From: Hippopus hippopus
Taxonomy: Eukaryota; Mollusca; Bivalvia; Cardiida; Cardiidae
Assembly: GCA_946811185.2 (NCBI GenBank)
Contig: OX328113.1
Span: 22,233,521-22,297,520 of the forward strand
Length of the DNA stretch: 64,000 bases
Reading direction: 5' to 3'
In this document: positions 1 through 11,800 of the stretch, in pieces
Position numbering within the stretch: position 1 is the stretch's first letter
How the letters are laid out: each line of letters begins with the position of its first letter
Position numbers and translations under genes: made by a program
The notes under the pieces: generated by a model
Database searches by the model: none
The model's input: only the letters and a program-made list of their open reading frames with translations
Told to the model about the DNA's origin: nothing

Positions 1-506
1 AGCCCTGTAAATATAATGCCCCCTTTTTTGGCTGATAAATGTGACAGAGAAAACTCCGGGACTGGCACCCCTAGCTCTTTTTTAAGACATTGTATCAATG
101 GGAAAAACAGTATAGAGAATTATTTCTACTTTTGTGGTAGTGGTTTCACTTACTTCATACATAAATCATTAGCCAATATAACTATCCAAGCTTTCAGTTT
201 CCTTGAGTATCTTTGACCAGCAGCAGCACAACATTCCTTCCAAGCCACTGGCTTTTTTCTCTTAAAGACATCTTTGATACAAGCTACCAGGCTTAATTTG
301 GACCAGGACTAGTCTAGCATTTTGTTATCCAGTTTAGAGTCAAACACAAACAAACAACAGTGATAGGGATCAATGTAATTTTCAGAAAGGATAGCAGAAT
401 CCCTATGGGAATTATAAGGCAAAACTTGTTCTGAAAGAAAAGAGCATTTGGTTCTTTCTCTCAATGATTTCAGAACCTGTCAAATGCAGTATTGCGAACA
501 GAACTC
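1..506. other. No feature recognised
   Basis: AT-rich sequence. The short open frame near the left edge has no recognisable domain and no splice-supported link to the ORP gene. Confidence 0.5.
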
Positions 507-735
507 TTAACCCTGAGCCACACAGTTCAGAGTTTTAACGACCATGAGAAGTAGGCCTTTTAAAAACATTTTGGAAAAAGGAGAAAATGCTGGTAACAAG
601 CACTTTCTCCTTTTCTTACAATATTTTCTACCCTTTGCAAAACAAAATTTCAACTTTTGTTCAACATTTATTTTGACATCTGCAATTCTTTCAATTTAGT
701 TGAGTACAAAATTATACTATATGGTAAAGAGTTAA
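507..735 (+). mobile_element. Family A MITE (piggyBac-like, TTAA-flanked)
   Basis: The copy starts TTAACCCTGAGCCACACAG and ends TGGTAAAGAGTTAA. The centre holds GGAGAAAATGCTGGTAACAA facing its inverted arm, and the right half carries CTGCAATTCTTTCAATT. It shares its right TTAA with a family C element. Confidence 0.85.
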
Positions 736-902
736 AGCACTTTCCACAGCTTGAGTTGCTTTTGTGGCCAGTGCAGATCTAGATCAGACTGCAGTATATG
801 TGTAATCTGATCTTTGATCTAAACAGTCCACATTATTTGAGTTTTATTTCTAGACTGAAAATATGGTTTGGCTGATTTGCCAAATTGCCAATTGGCACTT
901 AA
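732..902 (-). mobile_element. Family C MITE
   Basis: The ends are TTAAAGCACTTT and GGCACTTAA. A diverged hairpin (GATCAGACTGCAGTATATG facing TGTAATCTGATCTTTGATC) is followed by a GTTTTATTTCTAGACTGAAA block that marks family C in reverse orientation. Confidence 0.7.
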
Positions 903-1128
903 CTCTTTACCACACAATCATGATTTTTAACAACCTTTGGAAAGAAAACTTTTGAAAACATTGTGGGAAAAAGAGAAAATGCTGGTAACCAGTATTTTCT
1001 CCTTTTTCCACACAGTTTTCTACCCTTCCCAAAACAAACTTCAATTTTTGAGTCACATTTATTTTGTCATTCTGTAAATGCTTCCAATTTGGACTAGTCT
1101 AAAACTTTGTCATTTGGTAAAGAGTTTA
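899..1128 (+). mobile_element. Family A MITE
   Basis: This is a near-complete copy running from TTAACTCTTTACCACACAA to TTTGGTAAAGAGTTTAA, with the intact AAAATGCTGGTAACCAGTAT centre. It abuts both neighbours through shared TTAA motifs. Confidence 0.88.
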
Positions 1129-1350
1129 AATCTTTACCAGACAACAAAAACTTCGACTTGCCCAAATTTAAAGTACCTGCTGACAAGAAATCATCTCTAG
1201 CTCACATGATAAGAATTATGTTTTAAAGGGTAGAAAATGTTGTGGGTAAAAGAAAAAAAATGTCAACAGCATTTTCTCCTTTTCCTACAGTGTTTTCAAA
1301 GTCGTTTTTGTAATGGTCATTAAAACATGGATTTCGTGGTAAAGGGTTAA
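1126..1350 (-). mobile_element. Family A MITE, reverse orientation
   Basis: The copy begins with the AACAAAAACTTCGACTTGCC end and closes with GTGGTAAAGGGTTAA. The central hairpin is eroded. Confidence 0.75.
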
Positions 1351-1653
1351 AGATTTAGTATGAATGAAGATCCATAGACTACCTTGATGTAAAAATAATG
1401 ATAAAAAATAGCTGGAAAATAACAGAACATTGAGATGAAATGAGAACAACAAAAAATTAAACTCATTCATTATGTCAAGAATGTTTACAATGATCTTTGT
1501 CAGTTGTTTGTAGCTTGAAGGTTGAGAGAATTAAGGTTCAGGGTTTTGAATTGATCCAGGTTCTTATGTCAGTGAAAGCTTGATTTACTCCAACATAATT
1601 ATGCAATGTCACAGCTTAACTTTTTGTATGAATACTTACGATTCTAATCCTTC

Positions 1654-1910
1654 ATGCCTGCCAGGGTATCTCAGTGGTTAGTGTATCTGACTCGTGACCT
1701 AGTAGTTGTGAGTTTGGTACACCTGGTCGAGGCAAACTTTCTTTCCAGTGATTTTTCACCTCTGACCTCTGATGCATCTGAGAAAGTAGTCAGTTCTGGG
1801 TTGAGAAAGCCAGGAAACACACGCGTAGGTGCACTGACTGCTGTGGTATGACCTAGGCTGTTAAAAACGGCATAACACTCTAATTCACTCAATCTAACCC
1901 TACATGTGCT
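1654..1910 (+). mobile_element. tRNA-headed SINE, head type 2 (GGATGGCTCAG-like)
   Basis: A tRNA-like head (TATCTCAGTGGTTAG A-box, GAGTTTGGTACACC degenerate B-box) is followed by a body with TTTCTTTCCAGTGATTTTTC. The tail reads GTTAAAAACGGCATAACAC. The same type recurs at 24.65 kb. Confidence 0.75.
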
Positions 1911-2477
1911 CAGCACAACTAATGCCGATTTAGTTGAAAGTGTCAATCAAGACAAAACTGTACATATCTTTTCTAGAGCATTCTTTGATCTACATGGCCC
2001 AGTATTTTGTTACCTACAATTTGACCAAATTTTAAAAATGCAAGAATTGCTATTTTAAACTAGATTACCAGTAATGGTTACCAGCATTTTCTTGTTTTAC
2101 AGAAATGTTTTCAATCAAAAGTTTATTTATTCTCTAGGTTATTAAAAATCATAGTTTCTTTGCAAAGGTTAAAATACATTTACATTTAAGTTAAGTTTTG
2201 TCATAAAAGCTCAACTTTTTACACAATGTGTTCAAAAGCTATCTCCTACAGTGTAGTTCAAATTTGGGATTGTTTGGTAAAGGGTAAAGTACATGAATTC
2301 ATTTGAAAACATAGTGGCTGAACTAGAAACTTCTGCAGAAATGGAGTTGTCTACAGAAGCGAAAACTTAGCTGAAAAGCATATTTTAACTATTCTTACAG
2401 TGGTTTCAACTGCAATCTGTGTGCTTACAGCCCATAACAATCACACTGCATAGTGTTAGCATAGAAATGCAGCTTAT
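1911..2477. other. Old, decayed family A fragment and unassigned intron
   Basis: A GGTTACCAGCATTTTCTTG patch near 2.08 kb and TTTGGTAAAGGGTAAAG near 2.28 kb are the remains of family A. Nothing else is recognised. Confidence 0.4.
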
Positions 2478-2706
2478 TTAACTCGTTACCACACGACAAA
2501 ATTGTAGACTTGTCCAAATTGAAAGTTGTTGCAGAAGACAATTTTAAATGTGGCTAATGATGGAATTTGTCTTTGATAGAGTTGAAAACATTGTGGGAAA
2601 AGGAGAAAATGTTGGTTACCAGCATTTTCTCCTTTTCTCAGAATGTTTTCAAAAGGCTTCTTTTTCAGTGTTGTTAAAAATCAGGATTGTATGGTAAAAA
2701 GGGTAA
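2478..2706 (-). mobile_element. Family A MITE
   Basis: The ends are TTAACTCGTTACCACACGAC and GTATGGTAAAAAGGGTAA, with the full hairpin GAGAAAATGTTGGTTACCAG between them. It lies about 100 bp before the first ORP exon in the window. Confidence 0.82.
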
Positions 2707-2812
2707 GTGACAGGATTTTGTCAGCCTAATGTCACATGGCATCCTGACAAATTGTGAAACATTCAAAGCAGTGTGAATACCGTACAATCAAATGTTCTTT
2801 TTTTTATTACAG

Positions 2813-2888
2813 AACCAAGCTACCTGTACCAATGTTTGATAGAAATAACTTTAGTATATGGAGTATACTCAAACAGTGTGTTGGAAAG
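2813..2888 (+). CDS. OSBPL1A/OSBPL2-like: ORP exon 1 of those visible
   Basis: The exon follows a T-rich acceptor (TTATTACAG) and ends at AAG|GTAAGA. Its first base completes a split codon from an exon not identified in the window, and 25 codons follow (TKLPVPMFDRNNFSIWSILK, then QCVGK). It matches the start of the ORD in ORP1/ORP2, where a basic-Thr/Ser-LPVPMF segment precedes the lid. It ends in phase 0 and joins across an intron of about 26 kb to the exon starting ELSKI. Confidence 0.88.
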
Positions 2889-5800
2889 GTAAGAATTTAT
2901 TTCAACTTGCAGTGTATATTCCTTGAACTGGTTGAAGGCTTTATGGTGCATAGTGGGTAACCCACTAGTAGCTCAATAGATAAACCACTGATAGCTCAGT
3001 AGATAACCCACTGGTAGCTCAGTAGATAACCCACTGGTAGTTCAATAGATAACCCACTGATAGCTCAGTAGATAACCCACTGATAGCTCAGTAGATAACC
3101 CACTGGTAGCTCAGTAGATAACCCACTTGTAGTTCAATAGACAACCCACTGGTATCCCACCGGCAGCTCGGTGGGTAACCCACCGGCAGCTCGGTAGGTA
3201 ACCCACCGGCAGCTCGGTAGGTAACCCACCGGCAGCTCGGTAGGTAACCCACTGGTAGCACAGTAGGTAACCAACCCACAGATAGCTCAGTAGGTAACCC
3301 ACTGGTAGCTCAGTAGGTAACTCACTGGTAGCACAGTAGGTAACCCACTGGTAGCACAGTAGGTAACCCACTGGTAGCTCAGTAGGTAACTCACTGATAG
3401 CTCAGTGGGTAACTCACTGATAGCTCAGTAGGTATCACACTGGTAGCTCAGTAGGTAACCGAATAGTGACGTGAAGCCAGGGAGTAGCTGGTTCAAATCC
3501 CCAGCTAGGCCAATTTTTTTTTTTAGGATTGATGGTTGTCATTTGGAAAAAATATCTCTTTATTGGACAGTATAGATCCAAGACCAGACTGCATGTTCTA
3601 TGCAGTCTGATCTTGAACTACACTGTCGCCAGAAGGTTAGTGAGTCAGGCTTAGCAGCTTAAGGGTTAAATTTCTGTCTCACCACAGATCTGATGTTTTG
3701 ACGGTTATGTTGGAAAGAAACCTGTGGCCTGGGAAGAATATTGTGCAAAGTAAGAAGGAAAGCATGGATAGGTGCATTGGCCATGGTGATGTCACTGGTA
3801 ACAAGCATTTTCTCCTATAATGTTTTCTACACTTTCAAACAACTGATGTACATCTGTGTCAGTTTTGATAATGTCATTTGCAGCCGCTGTCAGTTCTGAA
3901 GAGTCTAAAAATCGTGGCTTATGGACCTTTTGTGGACAGTGTAGATCAAGACCAAAGTTCACAAAGTCTACATTGTCCTATAAGAAGACATAATTCTTCA
4001 ACAAATTAGCCTTAAAATAGCAATATTTGGATTTTTACTATCGACTTGAAATTTTTACTTGAGTTATTTACCAGGTTAAGGGAGTTATTTAGTAGGTTAA
4101 GAGTTAACAAGAGAAAAGAGTTTAGGGAAGTAATAAAGAGGACAGTGATGAAGAATTAGTGTGTATTGCAAGTAAATAAGGGGTTTTAACCTGAAGTGTA
4201 ATTACCTATTACCCTGTGTTTAACATAACTTTTTACCAACCTGCGCTTTAACCCTTTCCCACACTACAACATTTTGGACTTGTCCAAATCAAGAGCATTT
4301 GCAGATGGCAAAATGAGATATGGCTGAAATGGCAAAAATTCGCTTTGAAAGGATAGAAAACATTTTTGGAAAAAGAGAAAATGCTGGTTACCAGCATTTT
4401 TCTCATTTTCCCAAAATGTTTTCAAAAGCCTTCTTCCTTAAGGTTGTTAAAACTTAGAATTGTGTGGTAAAAGCCTTAAGCTTTGGACAACATTGTGGGA
4501 AAAGAAGCCATATAATACAAAAAGACATTGCCCCATTTCTTTCAATATTTTCTGTACTAGAGAGGACACTTTTTTTTTCTGTCAGCCCCTCCCCATCTAT
4601 GCTTTTGTATTATATTTGATATTTTAAATTGGTCTGTCCAGTAAAATGTAAATCATAGATGTCATGATTTGTTATAATTGAGTCATTCAAATAAAAGAAA
4701 TGGATAGACAAAGTAAGGAAATGAAACTGGGGCTTACACAAGGAAATATTCAGACAAATACAAAACAAAATTAATCATGTCCTGTGTAATATTACTATTA
4801 AATTTTGTTTTAAAATGTTTTCCTCACAGGTATTCTTTTTCAGACAACAAAATGTACATGTTAACCTTTTATCAAAGTTGTACCCTGGGCCAAATTGAAA
4901 GCTCTTGTAGATGACTAATTTAATTTAGCTGAAATGATGGTAATTATCTGTGAAAGTGTAGAAAACGGAGAAAATGCTGGTTACCAGGTTACAAGGTTAT
5001 TTCCATAGGGTCCTTAAAACTCGGGTTAGTGTGGAAAAGAGTTATATAGTAGAGTGTAGAGTAAGACAAAAGGACATTTTCTGGCTAGAAATAAGCTTGA
5101 AATAAACATAATGTCAAGCTTGCTCTTGCCTAGAATGTTTAGATCAAAGATCAGACCATGCATTTCATAGAGTCTGACCTTGATCAACAATCGCCACCAA
5201 GGCAATTATTTAAGTTATGAAAGGCATTATAAGGGTAAAAACTTTGACTTCAACTTCGGATAGGTTAGAAAGGTCATTAGTTTTCAACCATTTACCAAAA
5301 TTAAATGATCCTGTGATTTACAAGAGGGAGGAAGGATCTTGTAAATATTTTGGTAAAAGGGGAAAGTGGTAGTTTAAACCACATAATGTTTTCTATATTT
5401 TTTTGAAGACAAATCCCAACTATATAAAAATTGTTATCTGCATGTGCTGTCAATATGAACATGACATGTTTTGCCCACATGTAAAGGGCTGAATTAATTC
5501 ATTTGCCCGTAGCAAAAGGACTTAATTTTCCTTGAAACCAAGATAAAACCTGAAAGCCAGCTTTTGTTTCAGTCCAGTTTCAAAAAATATGTCAATTTGT
5601 ATATTATAGTCATTTATCTTCTCCTTCATACAAAAAACTGTAAACCTATTTGAAGCAGATGATGTTCAATAAAGTGAAAAATGATTCATTTATTTAGTCA
5701 GATTAGATAAGAAAGCGCCTGTTTGTCCACATCTTACTTGTCAGCTGTTTAACTCTTCACCAGACAATCCCGAATTGACCCTAGGCCTGTAAAAACATTT

Positions 5801-8800
5801 TGGAAAGGGAGCATTTTTGCCTTTCCCCACAATCTTTTCTGCCATTACAAAGACAATTTTCAGCCATTGAGCCAAGCTGAATGATTTGTTTGAAAATGTT
5901 TTAAATTTGGACAGTTTGAAAATGCCTTCAGTTTGAACAAATCTTAATTTCTGTCATTTGGTAAAGAGTTAACCCTTTACCAAACACTCCTGAGTTTTAA
6001 CGACCCTAAAGGAGAAGGCTTTCAAAAACAATGTGTCAATACATTCCTGGTACTTTTCCAAATACTTTTACATTTAAGGTCTACGCCCCCCCCCCCCCCA
6101 TATTAAAAGACAGAAGCTGCCGAGATTGCCCAAATAGCCTTTACCAAAACGTCGATCTTACACAATATTTACCGATGAGTTACTGAGTTTACGGCCCCCG
6201 ACTCTCATATTAAAAGATGAAGTTGTCAAGATTGGCCGAAAAGCCTTTACCAAAATGTCAATGTTACACGATATTTACCGATGAGGTAGGGCTCGTAATC
6301 CTTAATGTGTGGGTTTTGCTTAAAAGGGGGGTTGTTTAAAGAGGGGTTACTCAATGCTACAACCTTTTGATAATAATTACGTTTTAACTCTTATTCTTAA
6401 AAATGTTCTAAATTTCAAATGAACACAATTACTGATTGACAACCCAAATGGTATAGCCGTTTAGAAATAGTTCAAAATAGTGTTACTATCTAAGCATAGA
6501 ATTACATTTAAAAGAAATTAGTGTTTTTAGTTAAAAACTGCAGTCCACTGAAATTTAGAAAACTCTTGAGGGTTAGAAGTGGAACGCAATGTAGAATGGT
6601 TAATGAAAATTCTATTCCAGATCTCACAAAGTGTTATAATTGGATCCCCAGCATCAAATTTTTCATGAGATATCAGCTAGTATTATGGTCATTAATCCTG
6701 TGCCATACATTCCTGTGTTTTTAAAGACCCAGAGCAAATGGCATTTGAAAATACTGGGGCAAAAGAAGAAAATGCTGGTAACCACAATGTTATCTATCCT
6801 ATGAGCAATATTTGATAATTGTTGTCTGCAGTTGCTTTCAGTTTGGACAAGTACAAAATTTTGTCCTTCGGTAAAGAGTTAACTCGTTACCAAATACTTC
6901 TGTGTTTTAATGTCCCTGAGCTAGAAGGCTTTTGAAAATGTTTGGGGAGGAACTGCCAGTAACTTTTTCTGTTACTCACACTGTTTTCAACCCTTTTCAA
7001 AGATAGGTCCATTGTTTGAGCCATTTGTTCCATCATCTGTAAATGCTTTGAAATTGGGCCGAGTCTACAATTTTGTTGTCTGGTACAGAGTTACATAAGT
7101 GTTTAAGTCAGAAAATTTATACTCTATTCAGTGCATTTACAGGAATACAAGGTGAATATAATCAATACCATCTTTTCATTAACTCTTTACCAGACAACAA
7201 AAGTTAGATTTCAGCCATAGAGAAAGCATTTGAAGACAAATTGAAGACATTTTTTGGCTCAAATGAAGGAATTTCTTGTTGAAATGACATTAACTCTTTA
7301 CCACACAGTCCAGAGTTTTAACGACCATGAACAAGAAGCCTTTTGAAAACATTGTAGGAAAAGGAGAAAATGCTGGTAACCTTTTTTCCCACAATGTTTT
7401 CTATCATATTAAAGAAAGAAATCATCATTTGAGCTACATTTATTTTTTCATCTGCAAATTCTTTCAATTTAGTCTAGTCCAAAATTTTGCTGTTTGGTAA
7501 AGAGTTAAACAGTGGTTTCCAGCCTTTTCTTGTTTCACCACAATGTTTTCAAAAGGATATTTTTGTGTTAATCCTTATGATGCTAAATGGATGAAATGGA
7601 AATATTCTGTTTGTACAAAACACACAGATACTACTTTTTCAAGGCTGTTTTTTCATATGGTCCTACATAGAAGCATGTTCTTAATTTACACTGTCCCCAA
7701 AAGCAACAGTTACTGCACAGGCTGTTGAAAAGCTTTTGAAAATTTTGTCAGAGAACACTGGAAAACTGCATTTCCTTCTAAATGATTTCTACATGTTTAA
7801 CCCTTTACCACACAATCCCCGGTTATAACGTTCCAAAGTAGGAAGGCTTATGAAACAGATTACTGGCATTTTCTACTTTTCCTACATTGTTTTTGACAAT
7901 TTCAATAATTGTGGCACCTTTTATGTGTCTTCCACAATTGCTTTCAATTTGGAACAGTTTACAATTTTGTCGTTTTTTAAAGTGATAAAGACGAATCACA
8001 TCACTTCAGCCATATTGTAATTTTACATTACCTGCAATTTCTTATTTTCCCTCAGTGTTTCAGAAAGCCTTCTTTCTCTTGGGCATTAAAAGATTGGGAT
8101 TGTTTGGGAAAGGGTTATGTAAGTAGAGAAAAGGAGTAGAAAAGAAAAAGGTCATTTATAAGCAAAAAAAGTCAAGAGTTCATCAAAATAGTCATTTCAC
8201 ATGGATGTGAATCATGTCCCAAGTAAAAGATTAGTAAATACATATAGACAATGTGGCAAAAACTGCGTGATTTAGGACACAAATTATGTTTTTACCAGAA
8301 TATGAAATTTTCCACTCTTTTGTATTGAAACCATTTGCAGATGACAAATGTACCTAAAATGTTGGATTCTGCCTTTCAAAGGGAAAAAAAAGGGGGGGGG
8401 GGGTTTGATTACAAGTATTTTCACCTTTCCCAAAAAGATTAATTCCTCAGGGTTCTTAAAACTTGGGATTGCCTAGTGAACAATTCTAAGAAGTGGGTAG
8501 GTGGGTAGGAGATACTCAAAAAGTACTTGCTTGTACCAGTACATTTCAATTTATAACTAATTAACTTTAATTTGCTTTCCCTCAGAATTCAGTACATGCC
8601 TTTTTTACCAGACAACAGAATTTTAGGCTCGTCTAAATACAAAGCATTCACAGATGATAATATAAATGTAGCAGAAATTGTGGGGTTTGTCTTGGAAGGG
8701 CTGTAAACATTGTGAGAAAAGGAGAAAAATACTGGTTACCAGCACTGTCTTCTTTTCCCATGATGTTTTCTTAAGGTTTCTTTTCAGGGGTGTTTAAAGT

Positions 8801-11800
8801 CGGGATTGTTTTGTAAAAAGGCTTCTGAAAATACTGGGAAATTCCTCATTACCTGACTTGCCACAATGTTCCTTTATGCATTTGATAAATAGTTATGGGG
8901 ATTATCTTTAGTCTTAAATAACCCTTTTCTAAACAATCAGGACTTTTACTGGCCTTAAGAAAGAAAGCTTTTGAAAACATTGTGGGAAAAGGAGATAATA
9001 ATGGGTACCAACACTTTCTCCTTTTCCAATGAGGTTTTCTAACCTTTCGGACAAATCCCAATTTATATACCGGTATTATATTTATTATGTTGTCTGTACA
9101 TGCTTTCATTTTGACCCGGTCTTACATTTTATTGTGATGTAAAGAGGTAAACAATCTTTTGCAGGTCAACAGCACATCATCTGCAATTCTTTTCAGAGCA
9201 CCAAATAATCTTTACAGACATTTTTATTAATAAAAACCTCTATGAGTGTGGGTCTAAAGGTTGCTTTTGTCAAAAGTGTCTCAGCAAAACAGTGTAGATC
9301 AGAGATTAGAGTGCACATTTTGAAGGCTGATAAATAGGCCACAAGTGCAATATCTGAGAGGAACTTAAAAGGGTCACAATAGAACATTACCAAAAACTGT
9401 ATAAGATATCAGATAATTTTAGAAACTTACATAATTTTCTATCTTTGCTACATAACAACACGAATCACTGTACAGGTTATTAACTATTTATGTGTTTATT
9501 TCTTTACCAAGCAACAAATTTGAGACATTCTTTAATTAAAAGCATTCGGGGACAACAAATTAAATGTGGCTCAGATGATGTAATGTGTCTCTGAAAGGGT
9601 GGAAAACATTGCGAGAAAAGAAGAAAATGCGGGTTACCAGCCTTTTTCCTTTTTCCGCAATGTTTTCTAAAGCTTCTTCCTCAAGCTCCTTAGAACTAGG
9701 GATTGTGTGGTAAAGGGCTAAGATAGTGACAGATGTAATAGAAATCTACTAATTGGGAGAAAGTTAATCTGTGCTATAAAATATATTTCTGTTCTTTTTC
9801 TCCTATTCTCACTGCGTTTTCTGTCCTACCAGAGACAAATTTCATCATTTGAGCCACATCTAAACTCTCATTTGCAAATTGCTTTCAGTTTAGACCAGTC
9901 TGAAATTTTGTTGTTTGTTAAAAAGTTGAGGGTAATAACATTACCATACAATACCTGATCAGGTATCAGATATTTTTAGAAACTTACACAGCCTTCAGTG
10001 GGAATTACCAGTGGACTTGAGTAAATTTACGTTACCATACTATTACCCCCGATTCGGGGACTAGCTCCGATGTTATTTTTGTGATTGTTTCTCCACTAGC
10101 CCCAGCAGCAGCCACTCTTATGACCCATCTGGAGTGAAAAAATAAAATACCGGCATCATTTCAAATGGCCGTATGCGTCGATCTTTTCTTTGTCAGTGAA
10201 CAATAAGGCCCTGAATCAATAGATTAATAATTAATCTTTACAAAAACACCTAAATAATTAAAAATGACAGTGTTACCTCCTTGTAATTCCATTATTTCGG
10301 AATGTAAATATCCATTGACCTATTTCCCAGGAAATCGAAACTAGGCTTGACATTTACTGCGTATGTTTCGGAAGTCACTTCCGGTACAGTAAAGTTCTTT
10401 TTTTCACAATTTTTGGCTTCTGTGTTGTCAGCTTGGGCATTAAAAGGAAAACTAAATGTACTGGATGTATTTCATTTACGAGGAGTCGTATTTATCACTT
10501 AGATTGCCGATCACACAATATCATTTTTTCAAATCAAATTGACCACTCATGCGCAGTTAACTGAATTTATAATGAGTGTTTGTTTGCAAATTAGCCAGAT
10601 GTGTTTATGTCAAATAAATGGTAAATTACAAAAGGATCAATGAAAACCTTGCACTAAACTTGGTGTCAACATGAAGTTAAATCATTTATCTATTGATTCA
10701 TGTCCACTTTCATAGCTGACAAGCAGATTAAAGACACGTTAAGCCGACTGAAAAATGACCAGTAAGATTTCAAAATTTCCAGATACTTTTGAAGAAGGGC
10801 TGCTGTGAAGGGTTGCGTAGACCCTATCACAAAAATAAAATCGGAGCAACCCTTCAGACTGAAGGTACCATACTATGTATTAAATATTTGAGCCATGCTC
10901 TGTGGAAAAGGAGCTTAATGCATCTGCAAAAAGTATCGACCCAGTTCAGCCTGCGCAGTTCACGAAGACAGACCTGGGCTGAAACTTTTTGCTATTGGTC
11001 AATTTTCTGTATATCAAAGGACCATTCTACCTTATGATTAAGTCGGTTGTTAAAAAGTGGTTATTATGGATCCATAACTATGTGATAGCTTGCTTGGTAT
11101 AATGCATCACGGAGACGCATTAAGTCCGCTTTTGCCAGAGCATGGCTTATTTATAAACATATGTTAAGTCATAGTCACAGATGTAATAGAACTCTGTACT
11201 TATCGGGAGAAAACTTAATTCTTGCCACATGGCAAAAATGTAGACTTGTCCAATTGAAAGCATTTGCATACGACAATTTAAACCTGGCTAAAGTGATAGA
11301 ATTTGTATTTGATAGGGTAGAAAATATTGTGGAAAAAGGAGAAAATGCTGGTTACCAGCATTTTCTCCTTTTCCTACAATGTTTTCAACAGGCTCTTAAA
11401 CAGGGTCGTTAAAACCAGCATTTTCTCTTTTTCCTAAAACGTTTTCAAAAGCCATATGTCTCAGGGTCTTTAAAACTGGGGATTGAGTGATATAGGGTCA
11501 TATTCTGTACTGCAACGATTTTTTAAGTGCACATGCAGCAGACAACTTTGGAAAACATTGTTGGAAATAAGCAAATGCTTGTAATAAGCATTTGCTCCTT
11601 TCCTTACAATGTTTTCCATATTCTAAATGACATTTTCCTGTCCTTCAAATGTTTTTCTGATACTTGTACCAAATGGTTTAGCGAATCAGAAGTTGAGTAT
11701 AATTTATAAATACAGAATTAGACTTAAAATGAAATTAACCCTAAGAGCACTGAATAAACCCTACCACTTTCAGTCTAGAAATAAAACCCATATAATCAGT

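Noticed and set aside
1671..1946. 91-codon minus-strand open frame
   Set aside because: It is the reverse strand of a SINE; equivalent frames occur at other SINE copies.
2754..2960. 68-codon frame starting in the intron before the first visible ORP exon
   Set aside because: It reads through the exon in the ORP frame, but the upstream part is intronic. The acceptor at 2812 and donor at 2888 explain the conserved segment.
3088..3371. Repetitive open frames with WVTYRAAGG- and LPTELPVGY-type repeats
   Set aside because: They arise from the 23-bp minisatellite, whose unit length is not a multiple of three, and are not conserved coding sequence.
3100..3460. Possible CRISPR-like or tRNA gene array
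   Set aside because: There are no unique spacers, and each unit has only an A-box without a complete tRNA fold.
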